Part shown: piece by piece, positions 1-7,501 of the stretch
Numbering within the stretch: the stretch's first letter is position 1
Layout: each line of letters opens with the position of its first letter
Source: Saccharothrix ecbatanensis
Lineage (GTDB): Bacteria > Actinomycetota > Actinomycetes > Mycobacteriales > Pseudonocardiaceae
Direction of reading: 5' to 3'
Assembly (NCBI RefSeq): GCF_014205015.1
Contig: NZ_JACHMO010000001.1
Coordinates: forward strand, 7,254,001 to 7,318,000
DNA: 64,000 nt
Notes under the pieces: model-generated
Seen by the model: only the letters and a program-made list of their open reading frames with translations
The model's database searches: none
Told to the model about the DNA's origin: nothing
Made by a program: the position numbers and the translations under genes

Positions 1-423
1 GTCGACTAGCTCTTCGACGCTCGCCCGGTAGTTGTCCGGGTCCAGCAGCAGGCACTTCTTGGCTCGTAAGTCCACCGGGAGGCTGCCGACGCTCAGCCCG
101 GCCACGAGGGCAGGCACGACCCGGACGCCCGCCCGCTCGATCTCCAGCAGCATCCCTGAGGTGAGTTCGTACTTCACCCAATTCGACCGCAACGCAGAGG
201 GGGACAGGACCGCGAGGAAGTAACCGGCCGACGTGATGCCGTCGTTGATCCGGTCGCGGATGAAGTCACCGGGCTTCATCTCCCAGGCATCCCACCACAC
301 CCGGACGCCGAAGCGGTGCAGGTCTTCGGCCAACTCGCGCACCAGGGGGCGGTCTTCGGTGTTGTAGCTGATGAACAGGTCGTACTTGGTCCGCCTGCGC
401 AATGCCGCTCCCGCCTCGTGCAT
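1..423 (-). CDS. TIR-domain protein (C-terminal part outside the window)
   Basis: TIR domain over roughly residues 13-135 of the 141 codons visible; the frame is still open at base 1. It opens with YDLFISYNTEDRPLVRELAE (beta-A, then the loop before alpha-A) and carries WWDAWEMKPGD. SNWVKYEL has Glu86 at the position of the catalytic glutamate of NAD-cleaving TIR proteins such as SARM1. Bacterial TIR proteins of this kind are usually NADase effectors of anti-phage systems; the partner or sensor domain would lie to the left. The ATG at 423 is chosen because the fold starts about 12 residues later; the frame is open further upstream but has no convincing start. Leu119 is a rare TTA codon, so translation may depend on the bldA tRNA. 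Domain call strong, immune role inferred. Confidence 0.85.
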   Translation of the reverse strand, partial: MHEAGAALRRRTKYDLFISYNTEDRPLVRELAEDLHRFGVRVWWDAWEMKPGDFIRDRINDGITSAGYFLAVLSPSALRSNWVKYELTSGMLLEIERAGVRVVPALVAGLSVGSLPVDLRAKKCLLLDPDNYRASVEELVD

Positions 424-694
424 GTGCCACGCCGACCGGGCCCAGTCTGCCGGCTCTGCGCCCGTCCCGGACCGGGGTGCGCACGGGTGGCCCGGCCGCC
501 TAGCGGGAATCTCGAGCCGTGGCTGCTGGAGCGGAAACCCGTCACCGACGAGGTGCTTGCACTGAACTTGGACGGCAACGCCCACAGTCCGCACCACCAA
601 GCGCTGACAGAACTTCGCGCTCGCCACCGGGCCTCTGCACGGGTGCACAAAGGCCCAGGTCGGTTGACCTGGGAGGCCCTCGTCATCAAGGGGA
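424..694. other. gene-free spacer between the MerR-type and TIR genes
   Basis: No reading frame here shows a recognisable domain. The TIR frame stays open upstream of its ATG, so an N-terminal extension starting at a GTG cannot be excluded. Otherwise nothing stands out apart from the hairpin at 695-717. Confidence 0.5.
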
Positions 695-717
695 AGGTCG
701 GCCGGTCCGGCCGACCT
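695..717 (-). terminator. hairpin terminator after the MerR-type gene
   Basis: Perfect inverted repeat AGGTCGGCCGG / CCGGCCGACCT (11-bp arms; in practice a 9-bp stem with a 5-nt loop), 18 bases past the stop of the MerR-type gene. No T-run, as is usual for actinomycete terminators. It separates that gene from the TIR gene downstream. Confidence 0.6.
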
Positions 718-734
718 CCCGGTCCACAGCGGGG

Positions 735-1106
735 TCACACGCCCCGCAGTGGCGGGTAGGGCTCTCCGGGTGGGTGCTGCGACCTGTTGGCGTCCTTGGC
801 GTCCTGAAGCTGGTCCTCCAGGGTGACGATGCGGCAGGCCGAGTCCAGCCCTGTGCCTCGGTCCACCATCACCCGGACGCGGGCGGCCAAGCGCAGTTGG
901 CTGCGGGAGTACCGGCGGTGTCCGCCGGCCGAGCGCTGCGGCTCGATCAGCTTGGCCTCGTCCAGGCTGCGCAGGAACCCAGCCGAAGTGCCGAGCATCT
1001 CCGCGGCCCGTCCCATGGTGTAAGCGGGGTAGTCGTCGTCGTCGAAACGCTCGGCCGTGGTCTGCGCGTCCGGCAGCTGGTGGTCGTGGGCTTCCTCTGG
1101 GTTCAT
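735..1106 (-). CDS. MerR-type DNA-binding regulator
   Basis: 123 residues. After an acidic N-terminus comes a MerR winged helix at about residues 27-72 (YTMGRAAEMLG, FLRSLDEAKL, GGHRRYS). A helix follows (LRLAARVRVMVDRGTGL) and then a short polar tail (TLEDQLQDAKDANR). It lacks the long dimerisation coil and effector domain of full MerR sensors and resembles small actinobacterial HspR/BldC-like regulators. The ATG has GGAGG five bases upstream. A strong hairpin (1125-1154) lies just before the ribosome-binding site. It is likely a monocistronic regulator; its target is unknown. Confidence 0.85.
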   Translation of the reverse strand: MNPEEAHDHQLPDAQTTAERFDDDDYPAYTMGRAAEMLGTSAGFLRSLDEAKLIEPQRSAGGHRRYSRSQLRLAARVRVMVDRGTGLDSACRIVTLEDQLQDAKDANRSQHPPGEPYPPLRGV

Positions 1107-1124
1107 CGCACCTCCGCATCACGA

Positions 1125-1154
1125 GGGGCCCCGGCGCAGTAGCGCCGGGGCCCC
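1125..1154. terminator. very strong GC hairpin upstream of the MerR-type gene
   Basis: GGGGCCCCGGCGC / GCGCCGGGGCCCC, perfect 13-bp arms with a 4-nt loop (agta). It sits 19 bases before the ATG of the MerR-type gene, so on that strand it would be in the 5' leader or would end an upstream transcript. No gene upstream needs a terminator, so an attenuator role is possible. Confidence 0.5.
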
Positions 1155-1908
1155 AGGGTGTTGGGTTCCACTTCCACCTAGCCGACCGTGAGACCGGCTT
1201 TCTCTGTCCGCGCCACCCGCACTAGAAGCGGGCGCTGCGGGGATCGCATGTGCGTAACCGAAGACCACCTTCCAAACCGATGGAACTGCGGTACCCGTCC
1301 GGCCGAGTTCAGCCGAAGCCGGGCGATCCGATGGTGTACAACCCTGCCCTTTTCCTCTGATTACTACTTCTTGCACTCTCACGCAACGGTCGGCACCGGT
1401 CCTGATGCACATGCCGGAATCACCTCACCGACCACCCTTGGCCACCTACCTGGAGCCCCGTCCACTGATCGGCTCCGGCACACCTGGCCGTACTGCACAC
1501 GTACTGCCATTCATCAAAACTGCTTTAAACGCTTGCCATTTCACCCGGTCGTCGGCACCGGGATCGTTCCTCCGGTCGTAACCGCCGATCAACCCTTGGC
1601 CCACTGCCGAGGAGCCCCTTCACCGACTGGCCCCAGCACGTCCGACCGTCAAGCCTCTAGCTCACGGGCAGTTCGTCATCTCCCGTGTCACTGACTTTCT
1701 CTCTTCCAACGAGGTGAATACTACGCACACGGACAGACGAATGTCTACCTCGGCTGGCACAGATTTCCTGATTCGGGCAACAAAGGCCTCTCACCAGCGA
1801 AGATCGCTCCGGCTGGTGCCGGGGGCGACGCGCTCGTGCCATCCCGTCGTGTTCCGGGCAACCGCCCCCCGGCTCGGGCGTCTTGAGGACGAGATCCACT
1901 TGGGGGAC
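1155..1908. other. 750-bp gene-free region, lower in GC, with a long imperfect repeat
   Basis: Between the MerR-type gene and the lipoprotein gene. A 168-codon frame runs through 1188-1694 on the plus strand, but it has no recognisable domain, unusual composition, and includes both copies of the repeat described separately. I do not call a gene. The segment is visibly less GC-rich than its flanks (for example around 1350-1380 and 1510-1540), as intergenic or acquired DNA would be. Confidence 0.4.
1389..1640. repeat. imperfect direct repeat, two copies of about 85-90 bp spaced 161 bp
   Basis: Copy A starts at 1389 and copy B at 1550, both with GTCGGCACCGG. Further in they share ACCCTTGGCC (A) / ACCCTTGGCC (B), then GAGCCCC, then ACTGATCGG / ACTGGCC at matching distances. 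The match is partial and interrupted by substitutions and small indels. It could be a diverged duplication or two copies of a structured RNA domain. No known riboswitch or ncRNA consensus was recognised. Confidence 0.45.
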
Positions 1909-1911
1909 ATG

Positions 1912-2220
1912 ATGCGCAAGATCGCCCTGATGTTGGCCTGTCTCGCCCTGACCGGCTGCTCGAACATCGAGGCCGACCCGACGTTCCTGGTCCTCGGCGT
2001 GTACGACACCACGTACGAGGTAAACGTCGTGAGTGGCCGGCCGCGGGATCTGAGGGCGGACAACTGGCACCGGCAGCACGTCGACAAGGGTCAGTTCGCG
2101 ACCGAGGTGCAGGAGGGCGACCACGTGATCTGCCACCTGGAGGAGGCGGCCACGATCCTGCTCACGGACTGCCGCAAGACGGAGTTGCCGACGTCGTCTC
2201 AACCCGCCTCCCGCGGCTAG
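1912..2220 (+). CDS. small secreted lipoprotein
   Basis: 102 residues. Starts MRKIALMLACLALTGCSN, a lipoprotein signal peptide with lipobox LTGC, so the mature protein of about 85 residues should be lipid-anchored outside the membrane. The mature part (YDTTYEVNVV, ILLTDCR) matches no family I recognise. Two ATGs are adjacent (1909 and 1912); the second has the better distance from GGGGG at 1902-1906. The longer open frame upstream (from 1714) has no signal peptide and is rejected. The stop overlaps tail-to-tail with the stop of the opposite kinase gene (CTAG). Confidence 0.7.
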   Translation: MRKIALMLACLALTGCSNIEADPTFLVLGVYDTTYEVNVVSGRPRDLRADNWHRQHVDKGQFATEVQEGDHVICHLEEAATILLTDCRKTELPTSSQPASRG

Positions 2221-3203
2221 CGCAGCCGGTCGACCCAGGTGTCCAGGCGGCCGAGGGACGTGCGGAGGTCGGCCAGTAGCTCCAGCGCGTGCGTGTGGGC
2301 GGCGGCTTGTTCGGGCGGGGTGACGGGGCGGTGGCCGAGTGCGCGCCAGACCATCCACGCCGCGCCGCCCAGGTAGACGCGCAGGAGGCCCGCGAACGCC
2401 GCCGGGGACGCCGACGGGCGCCGGCCACCTGCCGTTTCGTACGACCTGATCACGGTGTCGAACGCGGTCCGGTCCTCGCCCAGCCCACTGAAGTACAGCG
2501 CCGCACGGGTCAGTTCCCACTCCGCGTAGTCCGGGCCCGCGCCGTCCCAGTCCACCAGCAGCGGTCCGTTCGGGGTCTCCAGGACGTTGTCCGGCTTCAC
2601 GTCCCGGTGCGTGCTCACCAGCGTCAACTCACCTACGTCCGCAGCAATCACCAGAGCCTCGGCGATGTCGGGCAGATAACCGCGCACGGCGTCGGTGAAG
2701 TCGTTCGGCGCCTCGTCCAGCCACTCCAACCACTCCTCGACCGGATGCGGTTGCCCGTCAGGCCGCCCGGCAGCGGGCAACGTGTGGAGGGACGCCAGGG
2801 TCGCACCCACCCACGCCGAAACGTCCGAGGTCAGCGGCCCGCCTTCATGCCACTCGTGCACCAGGTAACTGGCGACCTCGTCACCGACCCGGACGTCCGC
2901 CAGCAGCGGCGCGGCCGGTTCGAGCGGGTGGACGGGACGGGGCATGGGGAAATCGCGCGAGTGGGCGGCCAGTTGGATCTCGGCGGACACCAGGTAGTCG
3001 CGCATCCACCAGTCCTCGCGCGACCGGTTCAACCGCTTGACCGCCCACGTGCCCCGGGACGTGCGCAGACGCCACATCAGATGCGAACGCCCACCCGCCA
3101 CCGGCGTCCACGGCTCAAGGACGTCACCGAGCCCGAACGCCGCCGCCACACCCGTCTGCCACTCCACACCGTCAGACGCTAAGCGACCCGCCCCCGCGTT
3201 CAC
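2217..3203 (-). CDS. aminoglycoside phosphotransferase-like kinase
   Basis: 328 residues with the APH/choline-kinase fold. AVKRL holds the ATP-binding Lys56, STHRDVKPDNVL (about 198-208) the catalytic loop with Asp201 and Asn206, and LLVDWDGAG (215-223) the metal-binding Asp218/Asp220. Such kinases phosphorylate small hydroxyl compounds, including antibiotics; the substrate cannot be told from sequence. The GTG start at 3203 overlaps the stop of the DUF5313 gene in GTGA, implying translational coupling. Codon 8 is a rare TTA, so output may depend on bldA tRNA. The longer frame upstream lies inside the DUF5313 gene. Third gene of the marR operon. Confidence 0.85.
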   Translation of the reverse strand: MNAGAGRLASDGVEWQTGVAAAFGLGDVLEPWTPVAGGRSHLMWRLRTSRGTWAVKRLNRSREDWWMRDYLVSAEIQLAAHSRDFPMPRPVHPLEPAAPLLADVRVGDEVASYLVHEWHEGGPLTSDVSAWVGATLASLHTLPAAGRPDGQPHPVEEWLEWLDEAPNDFTDAVRGYLPDIAEALVIAADVGELTLVSTHRDVKPDNVLETPNGPLLVDWDGAGPDYAEWELTRAALYFSGLGEDRTAFDTVIRSYETAGGRRPSASPAAFAGLLRVYLGGAAWMVWRALGHRPVTPPEQAAAHTHALELLADLRTSLGRLDTWVDRLR

Positions 3204-3592
3204 GACCCGGTCGAACGCCACACCTGCTCGTAACGCTCCTGGTCCCGCTTCGTCCGCTCCTTGCGCACCGCAGCCGCCGCGCCCGCCGGATAGCCGTACT
3301 TGGTCATCCGGTGGTCGGTGCTCTCGATCGCGTACGACACACCGAAGTACACACCCACCACCAGCCCCAACGACCCGCACGCGATCGCCAGCGGCAACGG
3401 GGAACCCAGGCCCAGCACCAACGCCAGCGTGATGGCCACCGTCAACGGCAGCACCTGGAGGAACATCCGCACGGCGAACCAGGCCAGCCACGTCGGCTTG
3501 GTCGCCTGCCGGAACACCCACTCCCGGTGGTGCATGGGCAGCCTGCCGCCGAGCAGGTACCACGCGCGCAGCGGCACGGCGGGCCGGTTCAC
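3200..3592 (-). CDS. DUF5313 membrane protein
   Basis: 130 residues. Begins MNRPAVPLRAWYLLGGRLP then HHREWVF, typical of the DUF5313 family of small actinobacterial membrane proteins, and has two adjacent hydrophobic segments at about 45-85 (FLQVLPLTVAITLALVLG; LPLAIACGSLGLVVGVYFG). The basic C-terminal tail is probably cytoplasmic. The GTG start at 3592 overlaps the marR stop in GTGA and its own stop overlaps the kinase start the same way, so three proteins are translationally coupled. Function unknown. Confidence 0.8.
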   Translation of the reverse strand: MNRPAVPLRAWYLLGGRLPMHHREWVFRQATKPTWLAWFAVRMFLQVLPLTVAITLALVLGLGSPLPLAIACGSLGLVVGVYFGVSYAIESTDHRMTKYGYPAGAAAAVRKERTKRDQERYEQVWRSTGS

Positions 3593-4050
3593 GTCCGCTC
3601 CGTCGCGGCGATCACCCTGGTCAGCACGGAGTGCAGGTCGCGCAACTCGTCCAGCGACATCCCCAACCGCTCCACCACCGCGGGCGGGATGGCCAACGCC
3701 TGTTCGCGCAGCGCCGCACCGGTCTCGGTCAGCGTCACGGCGAGCAGCCGCTCGTCCGCCGCGTCCCGCGACCTCGTCACGTACCCGATCGCCTCCAGCC
3801 GCTTGAGCAGCGGCGACAGCGTCGCGGGCTCCAACGCCAGCAACCGGCTCAGCTCCTTCACCGACAACGGCGCGCGGCCCCACAGGGCGAGCATCACCAG
3901 GTACTGCGGGTGGGTCAGCCCCATGGGCTCCAACAGCGGCCGGTAGAGCGCGACCACGTTCCTGGACGCGATGGACAACGCGAAGCAGACCTGCCGTTCC
4001 AGGTCCAGCGGGTCCTCGACGTTTTGTGCACTAATCATTAGTACACACAC
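3589..4050 (-). CDS. MarR-family transcriptional regulator (OhrR-like)
   Basis: 153 residues. N-terminal helix LERQVCFALSIASRNVV, then a winged HTH (HPQYLVMLALWGRAPLSVKE, LEPATLSPLLKRLEAIGYV, RDAADERLLAVTLTETG). The cysteine in QVCFALS is placed like the peroxide-sensing cysteine of OhrR, but no ohr gene is adjacent, so organic-peroxide sensing is only possible. GTG at 4050 is preceded by GAGGG at 4-5 bases; an in-frame ATG at 4038 is the alternative. A palindromic operator (4026-4046) spans both starts, pointing to autorepression of the whole marR/DUF5313/kinase operon. Confidence 0.85.
   Translation of the reverse strand: MCVLMISAQNVEDPLDLERQVCFALSIASRNVVALYRPLLEPMGLTHPQYLVMLALWGRAPLSVKELSRLLALEPATLSPLLKRLEAIGYVTRSRDAADERLLAVTLTETGAALREQALAIPPAVVERLGMSLDELRDLHSVLTRVIAATERT
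4026..4046. promoter_or_regulatory. probable MarR operator over the marR start
   Basis: Palindrome centred on base 4036: half-sites GTGCACTAAT and ATTAGTACAC match in 9 of 10 pairs. The inner CTAAT-C-ATTAG is typical of MarR/OhrR sites. It overlaps the first codons of marR and faces the divergent gene at 4091, so it could affect both. Confidence 0.6.
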
Positions 4051-4090
4051 TATGCCCTCACCAGCGGTTCTCCCATGCGACCATCACCAC

Positions 4091-4504
4091 ATGGGGGAAC
4101 GATTACGCAGCGGACGGGCACGCGCCCGACTAGTGGTCGGCATGACGTGTGGGCTGATGATCGCCGGCTTGTACTGGTTCCGGTACGAAGGACCGTACGA
4201 AACGGTGGACGGATACCTGGCCGTCGGCACGGCCGCACTCCTCAACATGGCAGTGCGTGCGTGGTTCGTGTCGCTGGAGTTCACGCCGGACGGGATGGTC
4301 GTGCGCAACGTGTGGCGCACTCACCGGCTGCGGTGGGACCAGGTCGTGGACGCCTGGTACGTGCACCGCACCAGCTGGAAACGGGAATGGGTGTACCTGC
4401 GGCTCGACAACGGCCACGTGATCCGCGTGGACGCGTCCACCGAGGCGCACTTCGCCTGGTACCTCGCCCTGGACATCAAGACACGGCTCGACGCCCGACG
4501 CTGA
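4091..4504 (+). CDS. small membrane protein with a PH-like domain
   Basis: 137 residues. Two hydrophobic segments near the N-terminus (LVVGMTCGLMIAGLYWF; GYLAVGTAALLNMAVRAWF) are followed by about 75 residues with the pattern of small bacterial PH domains: SLEFTPDGMVVRNVWRTHRLRWDQV, then WVYLRLDNGHVIRVDA. Such proteins are membrane-tethered; their ligand is usually unknown. ATG at 4091 is chosen because the membrane segment starts soon after. It lacks a clear ribosome-binding site and an upstream ATG at 4052 is in frame, so a leaderless message is possible. Divergent from marR. Confidence 0.65.
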   Translation: MGERLRSGRARARLVVGMTCGLMIAGLYWFRYEGPYETVDGYLAVGTAALLNMAVRAWFVSLEFTPDGMVVRNVWRTHRLRWDQVVDAWYVHRTSWKREWVYLRLDNGHVIRVDASTEAHFAWYLALDIKTRLDARR

Positions 4505-4526
4505 TCAGGCCGACGCTGATCAAGCG

Positions 4527-4913
4527 TCAGCGGGCTTCCAACTCCGCCCAACCGCCGCCGCGCGCCAGCACGGCCCGCACGTCGGCGACGTGCTCGACCA
4601 CACCCGCGAGATCGCTGTGCAGCAACGCCGCCCGATCCGCGTCGACTTGCAGCACGTCGTCCCGCCACAGGTCCATCGGCAGGCTCACCACGAACACCAC
4701 CGAGTCGACCAGCCTCAGCACCGCCGCCGCCCGGTCACCGGCGTACGTGCCGCGGATCCGGTCGCACTCGGCCAGGACCGTCCGCAACCCGCACACGGCC
4801 TCGGCCGGTGTGCCGTCCCACTCGGTCGACGGCCACAACCGGCTGCTCAGCGCCAGCCACAGCCGCCACCCGGCGGCCGACTCGGCCTCGTCCCGCGGTC
4901 GCCAACTGTCCAT
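4527..4913 (-). CDS. hypothetical protein, all-helical
   Basis: 128 residues from MDSWRPRDEAES. No signal peptide or membrane segment. Long amphipathic helices with many leucines and arginines (ESAAGWRLWLALSSRLW; DRAAAVLRLVDSVVFVVSLPMDLW). No motif recognised. The longer frame from 4976 has no support. It stands alone between a plus-strand gene and the symporter gene. Confidence 0.55.
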   Translation of the reverse strand: MDSWRPRDEAESAAGWRLWLALSSRLWPSTEWDGTPAEAVCGLRTVLAECDRIRGTYAGDRAAAVLRLVDSVVFVVSLPMDLWRDDVLQVDADRAALLHSDLAGVVEHVADVRAVLARGGGWAELEAR

Positions 4914-4986
4914 GCGCCCCACTGTGCGGGCGCGATTGGCGCCCGCACAGCGGAGATGACCGATCCCACAGATCAACAGGTCGGCG

Positions 4987-6501
4987 TCACGCGCGCGCGG
5001 ACACCTTCTCCTCGTCCGGGTCGGACCGCAGGGAGTCGATCAGCTCGTCCCGGTCGGCCGACGGTTCCGGCTTCAGCAGGAATCCGATCCCCAGGTAGAG
5101 CACCAGCGACACCAACAGCGGCGAGGACACGATCACCGCCTGGGTGACGAACTCGACCTTGGACTGCTGCAACACGTACAGCACCGCCCACGTGCCGAGG
5201 CCGCCGATCACCGAGGCCTTCGCGGCGGTCGGGCCGACCTTCCGGAACCACGGCAGCATGCCGAGCATCAACGGGATCGCGACCGGGCCCATCGTGGCCG
5301 CCACCAAGGCGATCACGACCTTGAGCACGAATCCCTTGGTGTCCGCGGTCAACGCGATCGTCATGCTCAGCCCGATGAACGCGAACGTGGTGATCCGCGC
5401 CAGCTGCAACTGCGCGGGCTCGCTGAGCCTTGTCGCGCCCTTCCACAGCCTGGGCAGCATGTCCCGGGTGATGACCGCGGAGATCACGTTGGCGTCCGAC
5501 GACACCATCGCCATGGTGTGCGAGAAGAACCCCGCCAGCACCAGACCGATCATGCCCGCGGGCAGCATGAGCTTGCCCATCTCGACGTACGCCTGCTCGG
5601 CGTTGGCCTCCATGCCCGGCACGATCAGCGGAGCCGCCCACATCGGGAAGAACAGCACCAGCGGCCAGAGCAGCCACAGTGCGCTCGACAGCAGCGCGGA
5701 GCGCCTGGCGGCGGCGCCCGACGGCGCGGCCATGTAGCGCTGCGCCAGGTTCCACATGCCGCCGTTGTACTCCAGCGTCTTGATCAGGAACAGCGCCATG
5801 AAGAAGATCAGCGTGTACTGGCCGGACAGCGGCTCGGAGTTCCGCTCCGGCAGCTGGTCCCAGATCTTCCACATGAAGTCGATGCCGCCGAAGTGCGCGG
5901 CGACCGCGACGAACATGGCGATGCCCGCCACGCCCTGGATGATGAACTGGCCGAAGTCGGTCAGCGCGTCGGCCCACAGGCCGCCGAGCACCGAGTAGAC
6001 CATCGTGACGACGCCGACGATCGTGATGCCGAGCCAGATCGGGACGCCCGCGAAGCCCTGGAGCAGCAGCGAGACCGCGACCCACTTGGCCGCGATGTCC
6101 ACCACCTTCAGCGCCGCGCCCGCCCACGCCATGATCTGCTGCGTCGGCACGTCGTAGCGGCGGGCCAGGTACTCCAGCGGCGACTTGACGCCGTGCTTGG
6201 AGCGCAGCCTGTTCCAGGCGCCCGCCCAGAGGAACGCGCCGATGCCGACGCCGAGCCCGATCGTCAGGGCCCACCAGATGTAGACGGTGAGCCCGAGGCG
6301 GTAGGCCTCGGCGGCGAAGGCCACGAACATGACCGCGCTGTAGCCGGACATGTGGTGCGAGATGCCGGACAACCACCAGGGCATCTTGCCGCCCGCGGTG
6401 AAGAAGTCGGAGATGTTCTTGATCCGCCCGCGTGACCAGTAGCCGATCGCCACCATCACGAAGAAGTACCCACCGACGACGACCCAGTCGAGGGTGTCCA
6501 T
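4987..6501 (-). CDS. sodium:solute symporter (SSS family)
   Basis: 504 residues with about 13 membrane segments. Family marks include DFFTAGGKMPWWLSGISHHMSGYSA (TM2 and sodium-site region) and GGLWADALTDFGQFIIQG (the usual GG-x-x-A-x-x-x-T-D signature). The length is normal for SSS proteins, which import sugars, organic acids or amino acids with sodium. The ATG has GGAGG four bases upstream. The acidic tail (DPDEEKVSARA) is cytoplasmic. The substrate cannot be assigned. A NarL-type regulator is divergent and may control it. Confidence 0.88.
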   Translation of the reverse strand: MDTLDWVVVGGYFFVMVAIGYWSRGRIKNISDFFTAGGKMPWWLSGISHHMSGYSAVMFVAFAAEAYRLGLTVYIWWALTIGLGVGIGAFLWAGAWNRLRSKHGVKSPLEYLARRYDVPTQQIMAWAGAALKVVDIAAKWVAVSLLLQGFAGVPIWLGITIVGVVTMVYSVLGGLWADALTDFGQFIIQGVAGIAMFVAVAAHFGGIDFMWKIWDQLPERNSEPLSGQYTLIFFMALFLIKTLEYNGGMWNLAQRYMAAPSGAAARRSALLSSALWLLWPLVLFFPMWAAPLIVPGMEANAEQAYVEMGKLMLPAGMIGLVLAGFFSHTMAMVSSDANVISAVITRDMLPRLWKGATRLSEPAQLQLARITTFAFIGLSMTIALTADTKGFVLKVVIALVAATMGPVAIPLMLGMLPWFRKVGPTAAKASVIGGLGTWAVLYVLQQSKVEFVTQAVIVSSPLLVSLVLYLGIGFLLKPEPSADRDELIDSLRSDPDEEKVSARA

Positions 6502-6582
6502 GAGGCCTCCACGAGTGTTCGGCCCACGGGTGGCAGCGCGTGTACTCCGGCGGCGGGTGCGCGGCGTCCCACATGGGTGTGT

Positions 6583-6652
6583 GACGTACGTCTTACGAGG
6601 CTGTTGCCTCTGACGGAAGGCCGTAGGCCGTCATTGAGTCACATTCGTGACT
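6583..6652. promoter_or_regulatory. divergent promoter region with two inverted repeats
   Basis: Between the symporter and the NarL-type regulator: palindrome GACGTACGTC (6583-6592) and AGTCAC-attc-GTGACT (6637-6652). Either could be a regulator site; a link to the adjacent regulator is inference. Confidence 0.4.
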
Positions 6653-6746
6653 GTTGTTCATGTATGTGACCAACGAGACCGCGTATGTACGGAAAGTAGT
6701 TCGCAGAATCCGCGTCATGGCCGGTTCGCCGGAAGGTCGCACCGGC

Positions 6747-7451
6747 ATGCGAACCGTTCTCAACGCGCGCCCGCTCATGCCCAGCGCTGAGCGGCGAGGC
6801 CCCGGGCCGGGGATCGCCCTGGTCGACCCCCTGCCCCTGTTCCGCGAAGGACTGGCCGCCGTGGTGCGGCGGACGCCCGCCATGCACTGGCTGGGCGCCA
6901 CCGGACACCTGAACACGGCGGTGCGGATGCACGAACGGCTGCGGCCGGACGTGCTGCTGGTCGACTCGATGCTCGATCCGCAGGGCCACCTGGCGACCCT
7001 GCTGACCGGCAACGACTCGTCCTTGGTGGTCATCTCGCTGGTGCGGGAGCCGCATCGGACGGCGAAGTTCGTGCGCGCGGCGCTGTCGGCCGGGGTGCGC
7101 GGGATGGTGCCGAGGTCCGGTGAGATCGGCGAGGTGATGCAGGCCATCGCCCGGACGCACCTGGACCGGACCTACCTGGACCCGACCCTCGCGCCGCTGG
7201 CCGCCGGGTTCACGCCGACGGCCGAGGCGGGCACGCGGCGGTCGCTGTCACGGCGGGAGTACGAGGTGCTCCAGCTCATCGCGGACGGGCTGGAGAACCA
7301 GGCCGTGGCGAGTGAGCTGTACGTGTCGGTGGAGACCGTGCGCACGCACGTGAAGAACATCCTGCGCAAACTCCGCGCCCGCGACCGCACCCACGCCGTG
7401 TCCCTGGCGTACCAGTCGGGCCTCTTGTCGGGTGGCGTCCTCCAAGCCTGA
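6747..7451 (+). CDS. NarL/FixJ-type regulator with a degenerate receiver
   Basis: 234 residues. The receiver begins GIALVDPLPLFREGLAAVV; the usual Asp-Asp pair is VDP, so one acidic residue is missing. The acceptor position is kept (PDVLLVDSM), but the conserved lysine is replaced (GMVPRSGEI). The C-terminal LuxR-type HTH is intact (SLSRREYEVLQLIADGLENQAVASELYVSVETVRTHVKNILRKL). It is probably an orphan regulator that works without normal phosphorylation; no kinase gene is adjacent. The ATG at 6747 has GGAAGG ten bases upstream; earlier in-frame starts (6654, 6717) lack a ribosome-binding site. Divergent from the symporter gene. Confidence 0.82.
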   Translation: MRTVLNARPLMPSAERRGPGPGIALVDPLPLFREGLAAVVRRTPAMHWLGATGHLNTAVRMHERLRPDVLLVDSMLDPQGHLATLLTGNDSSLVVISLVREPHRTAKFVRAALSAGVRGMVPRSGEIGEVMQAIARTHLDRTYLDPTLAPLAAGFTPTAEAGTRRSLSRREYEVLQLIADGLENQAVASELYVSVETVRTHVKNILRKLRARDRTHAVSLAYQSGLLSGGVLQA

Positions 7452-7501
7452 CCACCGCGCGTGACCACAGCGCCTGACCTGTCACGCCCGGCCGACCACC
7501 T

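Noticed and set aside
1389..1640. Tandem glycine or other known riboswitch
   Set aside because: No match to the conserved cores I know, and no metabolic gene follows on the fitting strand.
1188..1694. 168-codon plus-strand gene
   Set aside because: No domain, atypical composition, runs through both copies of the repeat, no ribosome-binding site.
3589..4050. OhrR/Ohr peroxide system
   Set aside because: A cysteine is in the right place but no ohr gene is nearby; called MarR family only.
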